Positions 45,917-59,479 of a stretch of DNA of 64,000 bases are shown here, piece by piece (the first letter of the stretch is position 1; the number at the start of each line of letters is the position of its first letter). The translations under genes and the position numbers were made by a program. This stretch comes from Chrysoperla carnea (taxonomy: Eukaryota > Arthropoda > Insecta > Neuroptera > Chrysopidae). Under the pieces are notes generated by a model. It did no database searches. It was not told where the DNA came from and worked only from the letters and a program-made list of their open reading frames with translations. The DNA lies in contig NC_058338.1 of the NCBI RefSeq assembly GCF_905475395.1, positions 98,441,435-98,505,434 on the forward strand. Reading direction: 5' to 3'.

Positions 45917-48900
45917 TTATTCAACATAAAATTCACCACGTTTTGCAAAATTTATCATAAATTTTTGTTTAAAAAGTACAACATTTAACATTATACCAAC
46001 ATTTGGTGTTAATGTATAATTTGAATTTGGTTTGAATTTAATATCATAGTTTTGAACCAACGCAATAATAAAATGTTTTATTGCAGCAATTGCAAAATTT
46101 TTACCTAAAAATAAATTTTTTTTATAATTTTAAACACTCAAAACAATTAATATATTCGCTACGTTTAGCTGAGAAAAAAAAAGCGCTTGTGAGCAGTAAA
46201 GAACGCTCATAGTAATCGGTCACATAGTTCTTAGTAACTCTATAAGTGGGTAGTATTCTTTGCTTCACGAAGTCTCTTCCACACAACGCAGCTATTATAA
46301 GAAAATATTAAGTGATTCGTGATCAATGATTGAATGCGATTTACTTTAGCAATTTTGCAAACGGGAAAGCATTTAACAACTTTGGGTAAAAGCTAACAGA
46401 AAAGGAGTAAGGATCCATGCATTAATAAAGCCCAGATACTCTTCAACGCAAAATATGCTCTGAGTGTTAATTAACAAAGTTAATAAAATTGTGCAAAATA
46501 TGTAAAAAAAAAGTCGTTTTTGACTTAATATTATTGTTCTCTTAGAAAAACACTCAAGTTTGCGAATCCAGCATTTCATCTACAAACCTCAATCCAGACA
46601 AATCTGAGTTGATCACACATAAGGGAAGGTGTTCCAAAATGATCTCCCTAAATGATAAGAAAAAATGTAATTTATAGCCAAACTATTCGAGATATGTACA
46701 AAGTATAAATATTTTTACCCCGACTATACTATGGCGAGGGCTATGTGTTTGACCGGTATGCATGATGTTCATCTGTTCTCTCATATCTTCTACTTATCAT
46801 ATGAGGTATCGTCAAAGGCATCTTGATCGTCCGCTGGTTATAGACTAGACGTCACATTAAATTGAAAATAGCGCCCTCTAAAGTAATTAGCAATTTTCAA
46901 AAATATATTTTATATTGTTATACTTTATGACGAAATTATAACCGCAAAATATATTAAAATTGTATGTATTTTCGTCTATTCACACCAAACTTTTAAACTG
47001 CTTATCATAATTTGACAAATGAGGTAGACACAGGTTTTTTCGTCCTGCGGAAAACTTTTTAATGTTAGAGGTCGCTCGACTTTAATGCTGATTTTACTTA
47101 TCATAACGATTTCAGATGAAAATGTTTTCTAATTTTCATGCTTTTAAGAGCGCGATTTTGTAAGAGTGCCGTTGGTTTGAATTTTATTTTATTTGTTTCT
47201 TTATTAAAGTGTTGCAAAATTTGCATGCCAATTTCTTATGATTTGTTCAAATTTTTGGAACTATTCAATTATATTTAACTGACCTTATAAGAATAGGTGC
47301 TTAAAATGATCCCATTGCATTTTTTACCAACAGTTGACACCAAAATTAATTTTTTTACCTAACATGAACGATTGGTCCAAACACAAAAATCACTGTTAAA
47401 ATAATCTAAAACAACGCATTTAAGACCCGCCACATGATGGGGGATCATTTTACCTATTACAATTTTACACGTAAAATAGTGATCATTTTAAGCAATATAA
47501 AGAGAATCTTTTATCCCGTAACGACATAACATAACGTTTAAATTCGTCATAAAAACTGATCTTAAAATTCATTATACGCCTATCAAAACGTGTTATAATA
47601 TTATTAAGAGTCAAAAGCCAAGAGAAAAACAACCAGTAGACGAAAACTAACACACGAAAAAGAAACTTTACGTTGAAATTACCGTAGATCAAAAGCAGTA
47701 AAATTAATATTTTTGCTACGAAACACCAAATAGCTTATATATAGCCATAAGTGTTTGTTTAACAATTAATTTGATCTACCGATAATAATCTATTATGTAA
47801 ATGATTTTAATGGTTCATTTAAAACAACGAGAGATTAGCTAATCTTGAGGGATCTTTTTGTAACACTTTCCCCTACTGTAATTTATTGATAGTTTTGTCT
47901 AGCGATCCAAAGAACATTCATTTCAACTTCGACTAATTTACATAAAAATCACACTGTATGTGGTTTTACCATTTGGATTTACTCACCTAAACACATTCGT
48001 GGTCCATCACCAAACGGAAAATATGTACCCTTTTGAATGGTACTTTTACGTTCATCAGAAAACCTTTCAGGATCATACACATCAGGATCGTTGAAATATT
48101 TCAAATCACGATGTATTTCATGCATTGGTACAATTATTGTAGTACCTGGTTCTACAAGTAAGCTACCATCACTTTGTGCTTCTTTGGGCATTGGAAATTC
48201 AGTTGGAACTGTACAATCTCGTAACGAAAAGTATAATGGAACATTTAAACGAAACGCCTCTGAAACGTTAAAAAAAATAATTTAAATAAAATTTTGGAAT
48301 ATCTTTAGACCTATACGGGTGTCTAATTTTCTACCTTGGCGGGCATTTGAGGGTTTACTAAAATGAAGACAAAACAAGTAAACTGCAAGAATGATTTACC
48401 GAAACTGCTAGAATTTTTCAATTATGGCATGGTCGTTTAATGATCTGTAGAAGCCTAGATGATGAACATAACCTTGATACCGTAAGTAGCTTTGAAGGTC
48501 GTTTTTAGTAGAATGCGAATAAGTCTAACACAAATAGTACATGGTTTCGGCTTATGGAAACAGTTAAATGTAAAAGTGCAGTAGTTACGGGTACTGTAAA
48601 ATTACAAATCAGTCCTCAGAGGACAGTCGTTGTGAACGGACGCCATTACAATGTTGTGTTAGAAGCAAAGAGTTTAAATACATATAAAACGCCAGGGTTC
48701 AAAACTTGCGATATGCGAAGCAAGAGAGGAGACTGCCAATGAGTTTTCCTGTGCCCTTGTCCATTACATACAAAAAATAATACAAATCATCATATGATTA
48801 TAACATATGACTATGACAAGAGGGCACAGGGGAACTCACTGGTAGTCTCCTCTCTCGTTCATATCGCATCCATTACAGGCTAACAGACCCCTTGCGTTCT

Positions 48901-51900
48901 TATGTATATAAACTCTTTGGTTAGAAGCAGATGTTGAATTATTATGAAATATATTGGCTGTGAATATATTTAGAAATCAAGATTGTTTTATTTTTTGTAA
49001 CAATTAATGTACCTTTGTGTTAAACAATAAAATATAGCAAAGTTTTCGAAGAATTCATCAAACGAACCTACGTATGGTAGAACGTTCCAATTATTTCTAC
49101 AAATACGTATTTCCTTGAATTTCCTCAAACGGGCTGTAATAACTAGATGATTTTCTAAAAAAAGCTTGATCATTTTCTGCGTTTTAGATGTTTATGACAA
49201 TCGAAATTATGAAAGGAGATACTATTATCATGAGGTTTAAAAAAATATAGGCATAATATGAGCAAAAAGCCTAGTAAGATATATAATAAGCGAAGTTCCT
49301 CTCATTGCAGTAAAACACTAAAATAGGCAGTATGCGTAGTATTTGACAGTTAGAATGATTTAAACACCGAACTAAAACAACGGATGTTATAAGTTTGACC
49401 GCTATGTGCATGTGTCTGTCTGTCTGTCTGTCTGTGGCATCGTAGCGCCTAAACGGATAAACCGATTTTGATTTTTGTTATTTCGTTTGAAATATAATTT
49501 AAGGAAGAGTGTTTCAAGAACGAGTTTGGGGTTCCATACCTGAAAAAAACTAAAAAATTGGCGATGATCTTCAAAATCGGTTCAGTTTGAAAACGACTTT
49601 AACGAAAAAGGTAATTTCAAGGAGAGTATTCTGAGATATGTATCAAATGAGAGTTTTCGGTTCCGTACTCGAAACATTTTTCGCGGATTTTTTAAATTAT
49701 GTAAATTTCACTTTTCATGGTTGCGACTAATAGGGAATAATCATGTATTTTTTTATATGTTTAATTCATTGCTTACACTGTTATAACAAAGTAAAAAATA
49801 TAAATAATCCTTAAAAATGATGTATTTAAGTGTAAAAAATATTTAAAATACAGAATAATTTTGAGATATTTAAACGCAGTTTTTTGGCGCTCTCTGTTGA
49901 TGACGTATAAGTACGTGACCTGTCAATTGGTGACAGTGAAATGTATAATTTACACTTTAAAAACATGGATTTACAACACAGAATTTACATTTGTTATTAT
50001 TAAGTTTTCTAATAAAAAGCCGTAGAATAGTATAATTTAAAGAAATACCATATAAAATGTAAGTAATTAATATCATACAGTATGTCAACAAATTTGACAA
50101 GCGCGTACTATGATGTCACGCCGGAATAACAATTTGAATTTCCGTTTTAGAAATTTTTAAATGTCCTCACTGAATTTGTAGTTTTATTAATTCATTTTAT
50201 GTAATTAAAAAGATATTAATTACTAAAATAATGGTTTAGTTCAAATGTCCAGTCATAAAAGTTACGGAAGAAAAATATTTGAACCAAATTTAAATTTCAT
50301 GAATATTCCCCATTGTGGTAAGATTAAGGGGTTTCAATACCACAACGATAGTGTTACCAAAAATCTGAAATTTGAGAAATAAACTGTCGCAACCAGTGAG
50401 TTTACCAAAAAAAAGGAGCACATTTCTCAGAAAGCGTACAAACAATTGATCTGAATTTTTTATTTTGAAGACGAATAAAAGAGTGATTAATAGATAAATA
50501 AAATTTTATATTGTTTGTATCATTTTCATTTTTACGGTATCGAAATATCTTAACTTTGTTGATTAGCGTAAAAATTGCAATTTTCCATATATTCCGATAT
50601 AAGGACTCTTTTCTTTTCATGAAAATGGTACAAAATGATTTTTTACATTTTCTATTATCTTCTTATTTGAAAATAACGCTAGTACCTACACGAAAGTAAT
50701 ATTTCAAGAATTTCTCAAAACTCAGAATATAAAATATTTAATTCATAATACACATGCTGTTAAAATTAAAAGATGATTTACCATGTCATATATGAGATAT
50801 TAGCAATTAAAAGTGACGCAATTTGTACGTGTACATGGGAGAAGCGTATAAAAATACACAAATTTACAAATATTATATTTATTTATCAATGAATGACGTT
50901 CACCATCTCTATGAAAAACTAATATAATGTAGAATACTATATTTAGAAAATATATTTAAAAAAACAAAAATTATTTACCATATAGCTTCGATAAAAAACT
51001 TAAATAAATAACTCGTTTTAGCGATGTTTTTTTGTGGAGAGGATATAAAAACTAATGGTAAAGGTATATATCATAGTGTGTGTGTGTATACGTATAGGAG
51101 ATATAATGGTGAGTAACTACAGTCTTGTGAAAATAATTTATGGTATATGTATAATAGTCACAGCACAGTTAATGCACTGAATGATAGTATTAGTCCAAAA
51201 CTTTTTGACTGGACTGTCGCGGAGGAACTACCTTAATAAATATTCATGTATTTTAAACCTGCCACGCAATTTTAAATTTTGCAGGCCGTCTGAGTAATAA
51301 AATTTTTTTGGAATAAAAAATTGTTAGGCAAATATTGTGCCTAACACAATCTTTTGGTACAAATCTTTCTAATTTCTGGCCGTTACCACGATAATAATAT
51401 TACCTGATATACACATATCTAAATAATTCATATCTTGTATCGCTTCCACTGTCAGCTGCCCATTATATTTTAATAAAATTGTATCAATTTCATTTCGTAA
51501 TTTCTTATAGACTTCTGGATGTCTTATAATTTCGAACATTGCAATTGTAATACCACTCGCTGTAGTATCGGCACTATCGAAAAATACGGTAATTAATTGC
51601 CGGGCAATATTATTCACATCCTCTAAAAAGCATAAATTTCTGTAGAGGAAATTTTGAAAAAACAATTTAGAAATTCTAAATATAAAATAAACCTTTAAAA
51701 ATCGTTAAAAAGAAAATATTAATTGAAGAAAATTTTTTTATTTTCTAAAGAGGGCAAATGTAGTTTCCATTAGTATTTTTTGTACACTTTTTGGAATTTT
51801 GGGAAGATGCAAATTAACAACTTTGGAAAGGTAAATTCGTAGATGGCAGGTTTATTTTATTTAGAATTTGTTTTAAAAAAATTTATAAATACCATATTCC

Positions 51901-54900
51901 TTGTAGGTTTCTCGTAAACCTAATAAATGCTCAAAATAATCATTGTATTGGCAGTTATTATTCGTTTTACGATATTCCATTATTTCCACTGCCAATTTTT
52001 TGAAAAAATCGAATGCTTTTTCATTTACTATTCTATATTAGAAAAAAAGAAATTTATAAGTCAAATGAGACAAGAAGATATTAGCGTAATTCAAAAGTAA
52101 AGGTTCGATGAACAACTTCAAATAATCAATTTCATTACGGTTTGCCAAAATGCAAACATAATACCGTTTGTCTTTTAGACTACAATCTCCCTTTTCACTA
52201 CTATTTCCAGTGCCCGATTCAGGAAGGGGGGAGGCAGCAAACAGCCCCGAACCGCAAAAATTTGGGACGGCAAATCCGTAAAATATTATATACAGTAATT
52301 TCGATAATCGGGACTCAATAAGACCAGGGCTATTCCGAAAACTGGGATTGTATGGAAAATTTCATTATAATTTATAAATTAAATAAATCACTGAAAAAAC
52401 ACCATTGGCCTAGGTTTCTAAACTCACTCTACTCAAAAACTGTTAATTGATAGATGAACACTTTAAATTTGAAAGGTATTATTGATTAAAAAAGTAACTT
52501 TTTTTTAAACATTTTTCCGAAACAGTCTGAAAACTTAGATCGAATTCCATGTCGGTATAAGATGCGTCCCTTTGAAACTAATATTTTTCGTTCCAAGCAT
52601 TTTCCTCGATTAAATTTATTTATCGAATTTCAACAAGGTAACTAGTACAAGATCCGAATTAGGGTCGACCTTCACCCATCTGTTTACCGAATGAAAGTTA
52701 TTTTTTATGAAATGTAAAATATTAACAAATATTCCTGTAACGGGTTGCCTAAAAAAATATGGTCAAGACTATTTTTAATATAAATATCAAAACTTGGAAA
52801 GCTTGTAAACATTATTTTTGACCAATATTTTGTGCCCAATCATATGCGACCGTATTTGTAACAAAATTATCTTTATTTAGATATGCGAGTCAATGAATTA
52901 ATAGATGCACGTAATTACTATTTTCAACTTGTATATATGGGATAATAGAGAATGAAAAGATCGACAATTCAGTCGCTGCATATTTCTTAAGGCTTTTACT
53001 ATTGTTTTATGACCAAAATTCGTTAGATATGCAAGTAAGAGAAAAATTTCAAAAAATTTTACGCTTGATATTTTCACTAAAAGTAGTCTTGACCGCATTT
53101 CTTTAGGCAACCCATTACAGGGATATTTGTTAACATTTTATACTTCATAAAAAATAACATTCATTCGGTAAGCAGATGGGTGAAGGTCGACCCTAATTCG
53201 GATCTTAGACTAAACCTTGTTATTGTAGGTATGAGTATAAAGAGCGGCAAATATTATATTTTGCCTGGAGCGATTAAATAGCTAAATCGGGCCCTGACTA
53301 TTGCTTAGAATTTAAGGCATAATTACACTTTTTGCTTCATAGAGATAGATAATGACTGGTGAGTATATTCCGAATTTCCTACACTGTATCACTACATTGC
53401 GACCACTGTAAAGTATGACATCAATCCAGTATATTGCGAAATCGTTCCTTTATGCGCTATGTGCAAGGGGGAGGGTCTTAGGTTTGGCAGTACACGTGGC
53501 GCGCCGACATTGAAAATACATTGACAATTACTTTTAATATAGAGTACAAAATGTAGTATATATTGTATAATGTATTTATATTATACTAGTATTATACTTT
53601 GGTAAATATTTCGAATTCTACCTATTTAATCTCAGTTTAGATATTAAAATTATTAATGTTATTTTCTCAATAAATTTTTATAATCAAAATAAGGACACAA
53701 AATATAACGATGTTAATATATGTGTCTTTGTTTAATAATTAACGTTATACTTTATAATATTCAATCGACTTCAATCTTCAAGTATAAAATAAAGATTTTT
53801 AGTGCATTTTGTGTATAATGTTATCTTTATTTAGTTGTTATCTCTCTTTAATATATAGTGTTTAATATTTGTGTATTTGGTATCCTTGTTACACTTCTGT
53901 TAAAACATGATACCAATTCCACATGGTGGTTGTAAAATATTGTGTACTCTTTTTAACACACATCTAAATACTATAATGCTATTTCATTTTTCTACATTTA
54001 ATACACATTTTTATTGAGAACGAGTTGAAATAGCTAACGAATGTTTATTTAATAATTACAATACCTTTTTTACTACATTTAATACACATTTTTATTGAGA
54101 ATGAGTTGAAATAGCTAACGAATGTTTATTTAATAATTACAATACCTTTTTTGGCGTTAGTATATAATAATTATAACAAGTATTGCAAAAAACTTTCTGC
54201 TCTTTTTACATGCAGTTCAATGTATACAAAGAAAAACAATGGCCGCATGACGGGTGAATAGTTCTACACTTTCCACTAGTTGGCACCACTTGGCTTCATG
54301 CACATAGCGCATAGTCAGCTATACTGGTAACTGCTTAAAACGGAACGAGGCACAGTATACTGTATCTTATCCATAATGCACTAAATTTGATAAGGTGTTT
54401 TTGTTATTTAAATGGTTTCAGTTTCACGTACTGAATGTAAATACCCAAATCCTTACAAATTTGAACAGTGGAAGTGTCGCCATTTTGAGAAAAAACGTTT
54501 TGGCTTATTAACTGCAATCGTGTACTTGATGATATTCTTTATTGAAGATATTTATATATTTTTCTCTTTTGTTAAATAATGTTTTTGTAGAGAAAGGAAA
54601 AAAACCGCATAATAGACTGGAATTCACGATTGACCCTGTCTATTATTTTTTCACTTCGATTTCAATTATCGATTAAATACTACTTAAATATTCATTTAAT
54701 ACATTATATTTATAAATATTGACCCTGCACTGGAACGCATAGCTACGATACTGTTTGTCTGAAAGGTTTTTTTATACGTTAATCCGTTTTTGAAATAGAG
54801 GCCGCAGAAAATAAACCGCTCCGCTTAACGTACATCGATGCTAGGAAATATTTATTAAAACAAGATATTAAATAATTATTTAAGTAGTATTTAATGAATA

Positions 54901-55949
54901 ATTAAGGGAAAAACCGTATAATCGACGGGGTCAATCGTGAATCCCAGTCTCTTATGCGGTTTTTTCCTTAATTATTCAGTAAATGCTACTTAAATAATTA
55001 TTTATTACCTTATATTTATAAATATTGACCCAGCACTGAAGTACGTTAAGTTCAGCGCTTCATTTTCTGCGCCCATTATTTCAAAAACGGTTCAACGTAC
55101 AAAGAAAAATTTCAGACAAAATTTGTAGAAAATTTAATCTTCTACAACTTTTATAATAAATGGTAGTGCGATTGAAGGCAAAAGAAACGAGATATTCACA
55201 AAAAACTACTTTTCACTATCTTTGACCTGGAATGTCTAAGGACTCGTACCCGGGACTGTATGTGAGACAACATTTCTACTATCAAAATAAAGATTGTGCA
55301 AACATTCAGCTTATTCCGTTAGATTCCAAGGTGAAACTCTAAGATGATTGGAGTATAAGAAATTTAATTATCTACAATAAAGACTTTTACCGCATGTTTG
55401 ACCGCAAGTGCTCGGTTACTGACATAGCGGTACTCAAAAAGGCGGCATGTCCACCCTCCAAATTTGTAAAAATTTGGTACATTTATATTCAGTACGTGAT
55501 ACTGAACATTTTGTTTTTTTAATTACCTACTCCTGTAATTTAGTGCAAGAAAAAATTCTCTGTTATCTGTATTAATTGTTGTAATTAAATATTAATAATT
55601 AATTTTTTTACTTATAATAAGAATATATAAATTTGTATTTAGTTAAAATGTTATATTTTTATGTAAAATGAATTTAATACATAAAATTCTTATTAATAAA
55701 AAAATTTTACTCAAGACTTTTCAATGGTTATATGAATAATTAATTTATATTTATAATTAGATAAAACTGATTTGTCGATTTGATCACGTGATCAAAACAC
55801 TGAGATAAGAAAATTATTTATGACGGCATAACCTGACCTAGCCTAAAAGTATTGAACAGTGCTTGCAGTACATACCAGAACCTATTAATTAACTGATCAT
55901 TCATCTCAGCTAAATTCTGTCAATGAGGATTATCCTGCCTTGGTATAGG

Positions 55950-55984
<35 letters not shown>

Positions 55985-58900
55985 ATGTCACTACTTTGGC
56001 CTAAACATTAGGCTATATTAACAAGTTTAAAACATTATACGTCGTATTTTAAAACAGTGTTCGAAAGCGTAGAAGCGTGTACTTACTTAACTCGAAAATA
56101 ATGCGCAAATAATTTATCACACATCATGCATATAGATTCTAAAGATGAACGAACAGAATTACGAAATATTAATTTGCCAACATTCAAAAAATCAGAATTT
56201 TCATTATCAAATGCATGAGCTTTTACACCAAAAAAAGCTTGCGTGGAAACTTCTGTAGTATATTTACTACATAAATCTCTTAAATCAATTTCATTTTTAT
56301 CATTAATAGCATTTTTTTTAATAAAGTTATGTAATTCATCGATTCCTTGGAGAAAAACAGGAAACAATGACTTAATCTAGAAAGAAATAAATAGTTTTAC
56401 ATGTAAATGAAAGTTAAGCAGACGGCATAAGGTCGACCTACACCCATCTAATAATAACCATAGGAGACATATTTTTATCTTATATATTTAAACGAGCAAT
56501 TCTTGTATATATATATATATATATCAACGATCTTGGAAATGGCTCCAACGATTTTCATGAAAATGAGTATGTAGGGGTTTTTTGGGGCGATAAGTCGATC
56601 TAACAAGGTTTCATTTTAAAAAAAACGTCGTTTTATTCGTTTTTTCATGAAAAACTGAAACATACATCGCAAAATATGACTCTTCCTGACATCTATTGGT
56701 GTATATCGTAGTTAATGAAATACAATGCAAATTATAACTCTTCCTGACATCTATTAGTGTATATCGTAGTTAATGATTTAAATTGGTATTTGTGTGGAGA
56801 CATTTAAAACGGTCTTCTATTAGTGATAAAATTTGTGTCTTTTTAAGATTACCGAGCAAAGCTCGGTCATCCAGATATTGAAATTTTATTGATTGATAAA
56901 CACGCCTATGATAGCTTGTCTACCAAAAAGTGTTCATGGCTATTTTTAATTATATAGTTCTATTACTAGTTCTACACCATTATTTTCGTAATCTGATACC
57001 AATTTCGAATGGATAACAGATCAGTGTAGATCTGTTCATACCATATGAACAGGTAAGTCAATTATAGGTAACAAACCGATCTGTTAACCAATCAAAATTG
57101 GTACCAGGAGAAAGATAATTTAATAACGAAAATAATGAGATAGACTTGCCTTCAAAAAACCATTATGAAAAAAAGAATTGATTAAAATCATTTAATTAAA
57201 AATAGCCATGAACAATTTTTGGAAGACAAGCTATCATAGACGTATTTATTAATCAATAAAATTTCGATCTTATACCATCTCTTTCTTAGACGATATTTTA
57301 TTTTTTTGCATGAGTCAACACATAAAAAACAAAATAATAAAAATTCCTTTTCGAAGTTTAAACTAACAGTAAAAAATGTACCACTACAGTAAACAAAGAA
57401 AATTATTTGTAGCTTACTTACCCTTCCAGGACTTAATGTTGGAGTTAATTGATGACGTAATTCTTTCCACTTTTGATCATTTTCAAAAAATGGTGATTTT
57501 GAGAAATATGGATCAACTTTTTCACTTAAGTACCATGCATTATTATAAAAATTTGAGAATTGTTTTGACCAAACCATTTTGATTAATTCTGGATCACGAA
57601 TCACAAGTGCTGGCTTTCGCCATAAATAAAATCCAACATATTTGCAATCATTAAAATTTCTATAAATTATTTTTTTTTTTTCTTAATGAATTTTTTTAAA
57701 ACGATAATTTGGATTGAATTTTGCATTTAACGAACATTAAACATAAATATCTTAATAAATAGAATAAACGGCCAGAAACATCAGACAAGACTTTATTATA
57801 TTATAAAATTGATATATTATTCTTGTAATATTTTTATTGAAAGCAGCCAATTGTAAGAATTATTTAAAAACAAATAATGAGGAACAGGCTTAGGTATTTA
57901 TTGGATTTAATATAATATTTAGAAGAATGTAGTTTGGTAAAGGTGAGGTTAAGCAAAGATTACCAAGTTACAAAAGCTACTTAAAAAGGCATTTTAAATT
58001 ATATTTAATTAATTTTGGGTAGGGTTGATTTGACCACTTTTGACGATTTCATCCCCTCGAGTTTCACGGCTCCAGGGGGAGGGCTCCCAGAGGGGAGTTA
58101 TATCAAACCTAGGACCTTGTTGATATAAGCCCTGATACGAAGTTTCACTGCTGTGTCCTCAGCCTCTCCCTAGAAAATTCCATTTTCCTGTATTTGGAAA
58201 GGTTTTCCCTAGGTTGTGTGTCTTCTCGAATTTTCCCGGATATATGACTTATACCAATCCTTTGCTGCCTAGGTCTAGCCTTGTGCCAAGTTTAATCAAT
58301 AATTGTTAGAGCCGTTTTTGAGAAAACTCCGAAAATCCTGTTTTGGCCTAGAGGGAAGTACCCTTGATAAAAGGCCTAGTGAAAAAATGAAAAAATCGTC
58401 TGGAATTATGACCAAACAGACCCTACATACCGAGTTTGAGAAAAATCGGTTGAAAATTGAAGGGTGTCCAGTTTGATTACAGACATATCGACATACGGAC
58501 GCAACATTTTTTAAAAACCACTTTTTTGGAATCAGGGACCCTCAAAACGTGTATTTCCGTTGAAACCCCGATATCGATTTTTTTTTCGATCGCAATACTT
58601 TATTATATTTATAATATAATAAAGTAAAAAATTGGAATGATGATAAATTATAGTAAAATTTATTTTTAACAACTTTGGTTATTATAAAAATTTTACTTTG
58701 ATGCATTTATTTGATTAAAGGTATTCCAAAAAGTCTCAAAATAAAGTATTACATTTAACATTGAAGCGTTCAAGGTTGATTTTTTCTACTTAGAATTGTA
58801 TTCTCTATAGTGATAACTTACTATTTTAGGTATATCCAAACGCGGCCCTTATGGGAGACCCCTACATAGTTTAAATTACACCCCACATAGTAATGAAAAT

Positions 58901-59111
58901 CAACTTACGTGTAAATTTCATGAAATACATCACTAAATGATTTTCGCATCAATATTTGATCTTTAATATTACCAAAAATCAATGATGGCTTTACAAATGG
59001 AATATTACGTTCCTTCCAATAATTATAATTCCATGTTAAATATAAATATATTATAAATGTTAAAATTGTTAATAAAAATAACAATGTGTTAAAAATTATG
59101 AAATACGGCAT
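45917..59111 (-). CDS. Cytochrome P450, CYP6-like (clan 3), seven exons, complete
   Basis: Microsomal haem monooxygenase of the insect clan 3 / CYP6 type, a family that oxidises plant toxins, insecticides and endogenous lipids with electrons from NADPH-P450 reductase. Exons on the minus strand, 5' to 3': 59111-58909, 57659-57422, 56376-56087, 52032-51893, 51622-51404, 48259-47987, 46104-45917. They sum to 1,551 nt (516 codons plus stop), normal for CYP6. All introns are GT-AG and frame is kept at every junction. Visible marks: N-terminal hydrophobic ER anchor (about residues 4-25); I-helix segment with ADTT (exon 5); K-helix ExxR as EAFR, built across the exon 5/6 junction; PERF (exon 6); haem loop FGDGPRMCLG with the cysteine ligand, its glycine split by the last intron. 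The I-helix has DSADTT where [AG]GxDT[TS] is usual. ATG at 59111 precedes the membrane anchor, so it is the natural start. I cannot assign substrate or subfamily. The gene spans 13 kb because introns 1, 2, 3, 5 and 6 are filled with repeats. Confidence 0.9.
46712..46880. repeat. Repeat-like stretch in P450 intron 6
   Basis: TTTTACCCCGACTATACTAT..GGCGAGGGCTATGTGTTTGACC resembles a dispersed repeat common in insect genomes, recognised from memory only. Only one copy is in this window. Confidence 0.3.
48666..48919. mobile_element. Foldback hAT-like element in P450 intron 5
   Basis: 254 bp. Ends CAAAGAGTTTA.. and ..TAAACTCTTTG pair along arms of about 100 bp. It is flanked by the 8-bp duplication GTTAGAAG (48,658-48,665 and 48,920-48,927). 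No coding capacity. Confidence 0.8.
49380..49715 (+). repeat. Dispersed repeat B, copy in P450 intron 5
   Basis: Contains (TCTG)n at 49,413-49,435 and blocks TTATTTCGTTTGAAATATAA, GAGAGTATTCTGAGATATGT and TTTTTTAAATTATGTAAATT that recur at 4,384-4,625. Confidence 0.6.
50690..51237. mobile_element. TTAA-type MITE, copy 2, in P450 intron 5
   Basis: Reverse-orientation copy of 11,958-12,517, alignable along its whole length. The right end retains GGAACTACCTTAA. The left end is degraded to CTAGTACCTACACG. Confidence 0.7.
52631..53222. mobile_element. Foldback element in P450 intron 3, 590 bp
   Basis: Arms of about 150 bp. AAGATCCGAATTAGGGTCGA (52,658) is matched in reverse at 53,178-53,206, followed by CACCCATCTG and the region around GGGTTGCCTAAA. 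A short relative of the end (GGTCGACCTACACCCATCT) lies at 56,431. No coding sequence. Confidence 0.7.
53992..54153. repeat. 81-bp tandem duplication
   Basis: Two head-to-tail units of 81 bp (53,992-54,072 and 54,073-54,153), each starting CTACATTTAATACACATTTT. I saw one substitution between them in the aligned core, so the duplication is recent. Located in P450 intron 3. Confidence 0.85.
54597..54968. repeat. Inverted repeat block in P450 intron 3
   Basis: The arm beginning AAAAACCGCATAATAGACTG (54,599) pairs with the arm ending TCTTATGCGGTTTTTTCC (54,966). ACTACTTAAATA..ATATTTATAAATATTGACCC occurs inside and again just after (54,985-55,040), so part of the block is also directly repeated. 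Confidence 0.6.
55953..55980. repeat. (TA)n microsatellite
   Basis: About 14 TA units in P450 intron 3. A shorter TA run lies at 56,504-56,524. Confidence 0.9.
56668..56782. repeat. Direct repeat, period 58
   Basis: CTCTTCCTGACATCTATT and GTGTATATCGTAGTTAATGA each occur twice. It is part of a larger repeat-like stretch (56,520-56,870) ending in the hairpin ACCGAGCAAAGCTCGGT (56,851), as found in Helitron-like insect repeats. Confidence 0.6.
56873..57272. mobile_element. Foldback element in P450 intron 2, 400 bp
   Basis: Arms of about 80 bp: GAAATTTTATTGATTGATAA (56,880) and the reverse of TTATTAATCAATAAAATTTC (57,246), with CTATGATAGCTTGTCT in both. Inner parts (CTGATACCAATTT / AAATTGGTACCAG) pair as well. 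It ends 149 bp before exon 2 (57,422). Confidence 0.7.
58020..58625. repeat. Repeat-like stretch in P450 intron 1
   Basis: Non-coding, less AT-rich block with CTCCCAGAGGGGAG, ACATACGGACGCAACATTTT and a palindromic end CTTTATTATATTTATAATAT.. at 58,597. Probably a transposon remnant; class unknown. Confidence 0.35.
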
Positions 59112-59479
59112 TTTGATTTTGATTAAAAATTGGATATTACATTTCTTAATTCTAAGAATGAATTATCATTTTTAACATAATAATTTATAATTAAATTTAT
59201 TTTTCAATTATCAACAAAAATATAGGGGAGATTTGAGTTCTATGGTATAATATAGGTACTGTCTTCAAAGTAGTATCACCCATAAATGATTTCCTACACC
59301 TTAAAATGAGAGATAGTAAAAAAAAAGCTTAAATATTTTTGCCAAATCTTTAACTCCTCATACACGAAAAAAAAATTTCCGCATCAATCTTGTGTTTTTG
59401 ATGATGCCTAAATTTGTTTTTATCGCTTTAGAGGAAGGATTCTGATTGTCACTGCGTTACTGCTTGGGTAGAAAAATGA

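Noticed and set aside
51369-51665. Small stand-alone ORF with P450-like sequence
   Set aside because: It is exon 5 of the P450 with intron read-through on both sides.
57188-57604. 138-codon minus-strand ORF as a separate gene
   Set aside because: Its first part is P450 exon 2; after the GTAAGT donor at 57,421 it simply reads into the intron.
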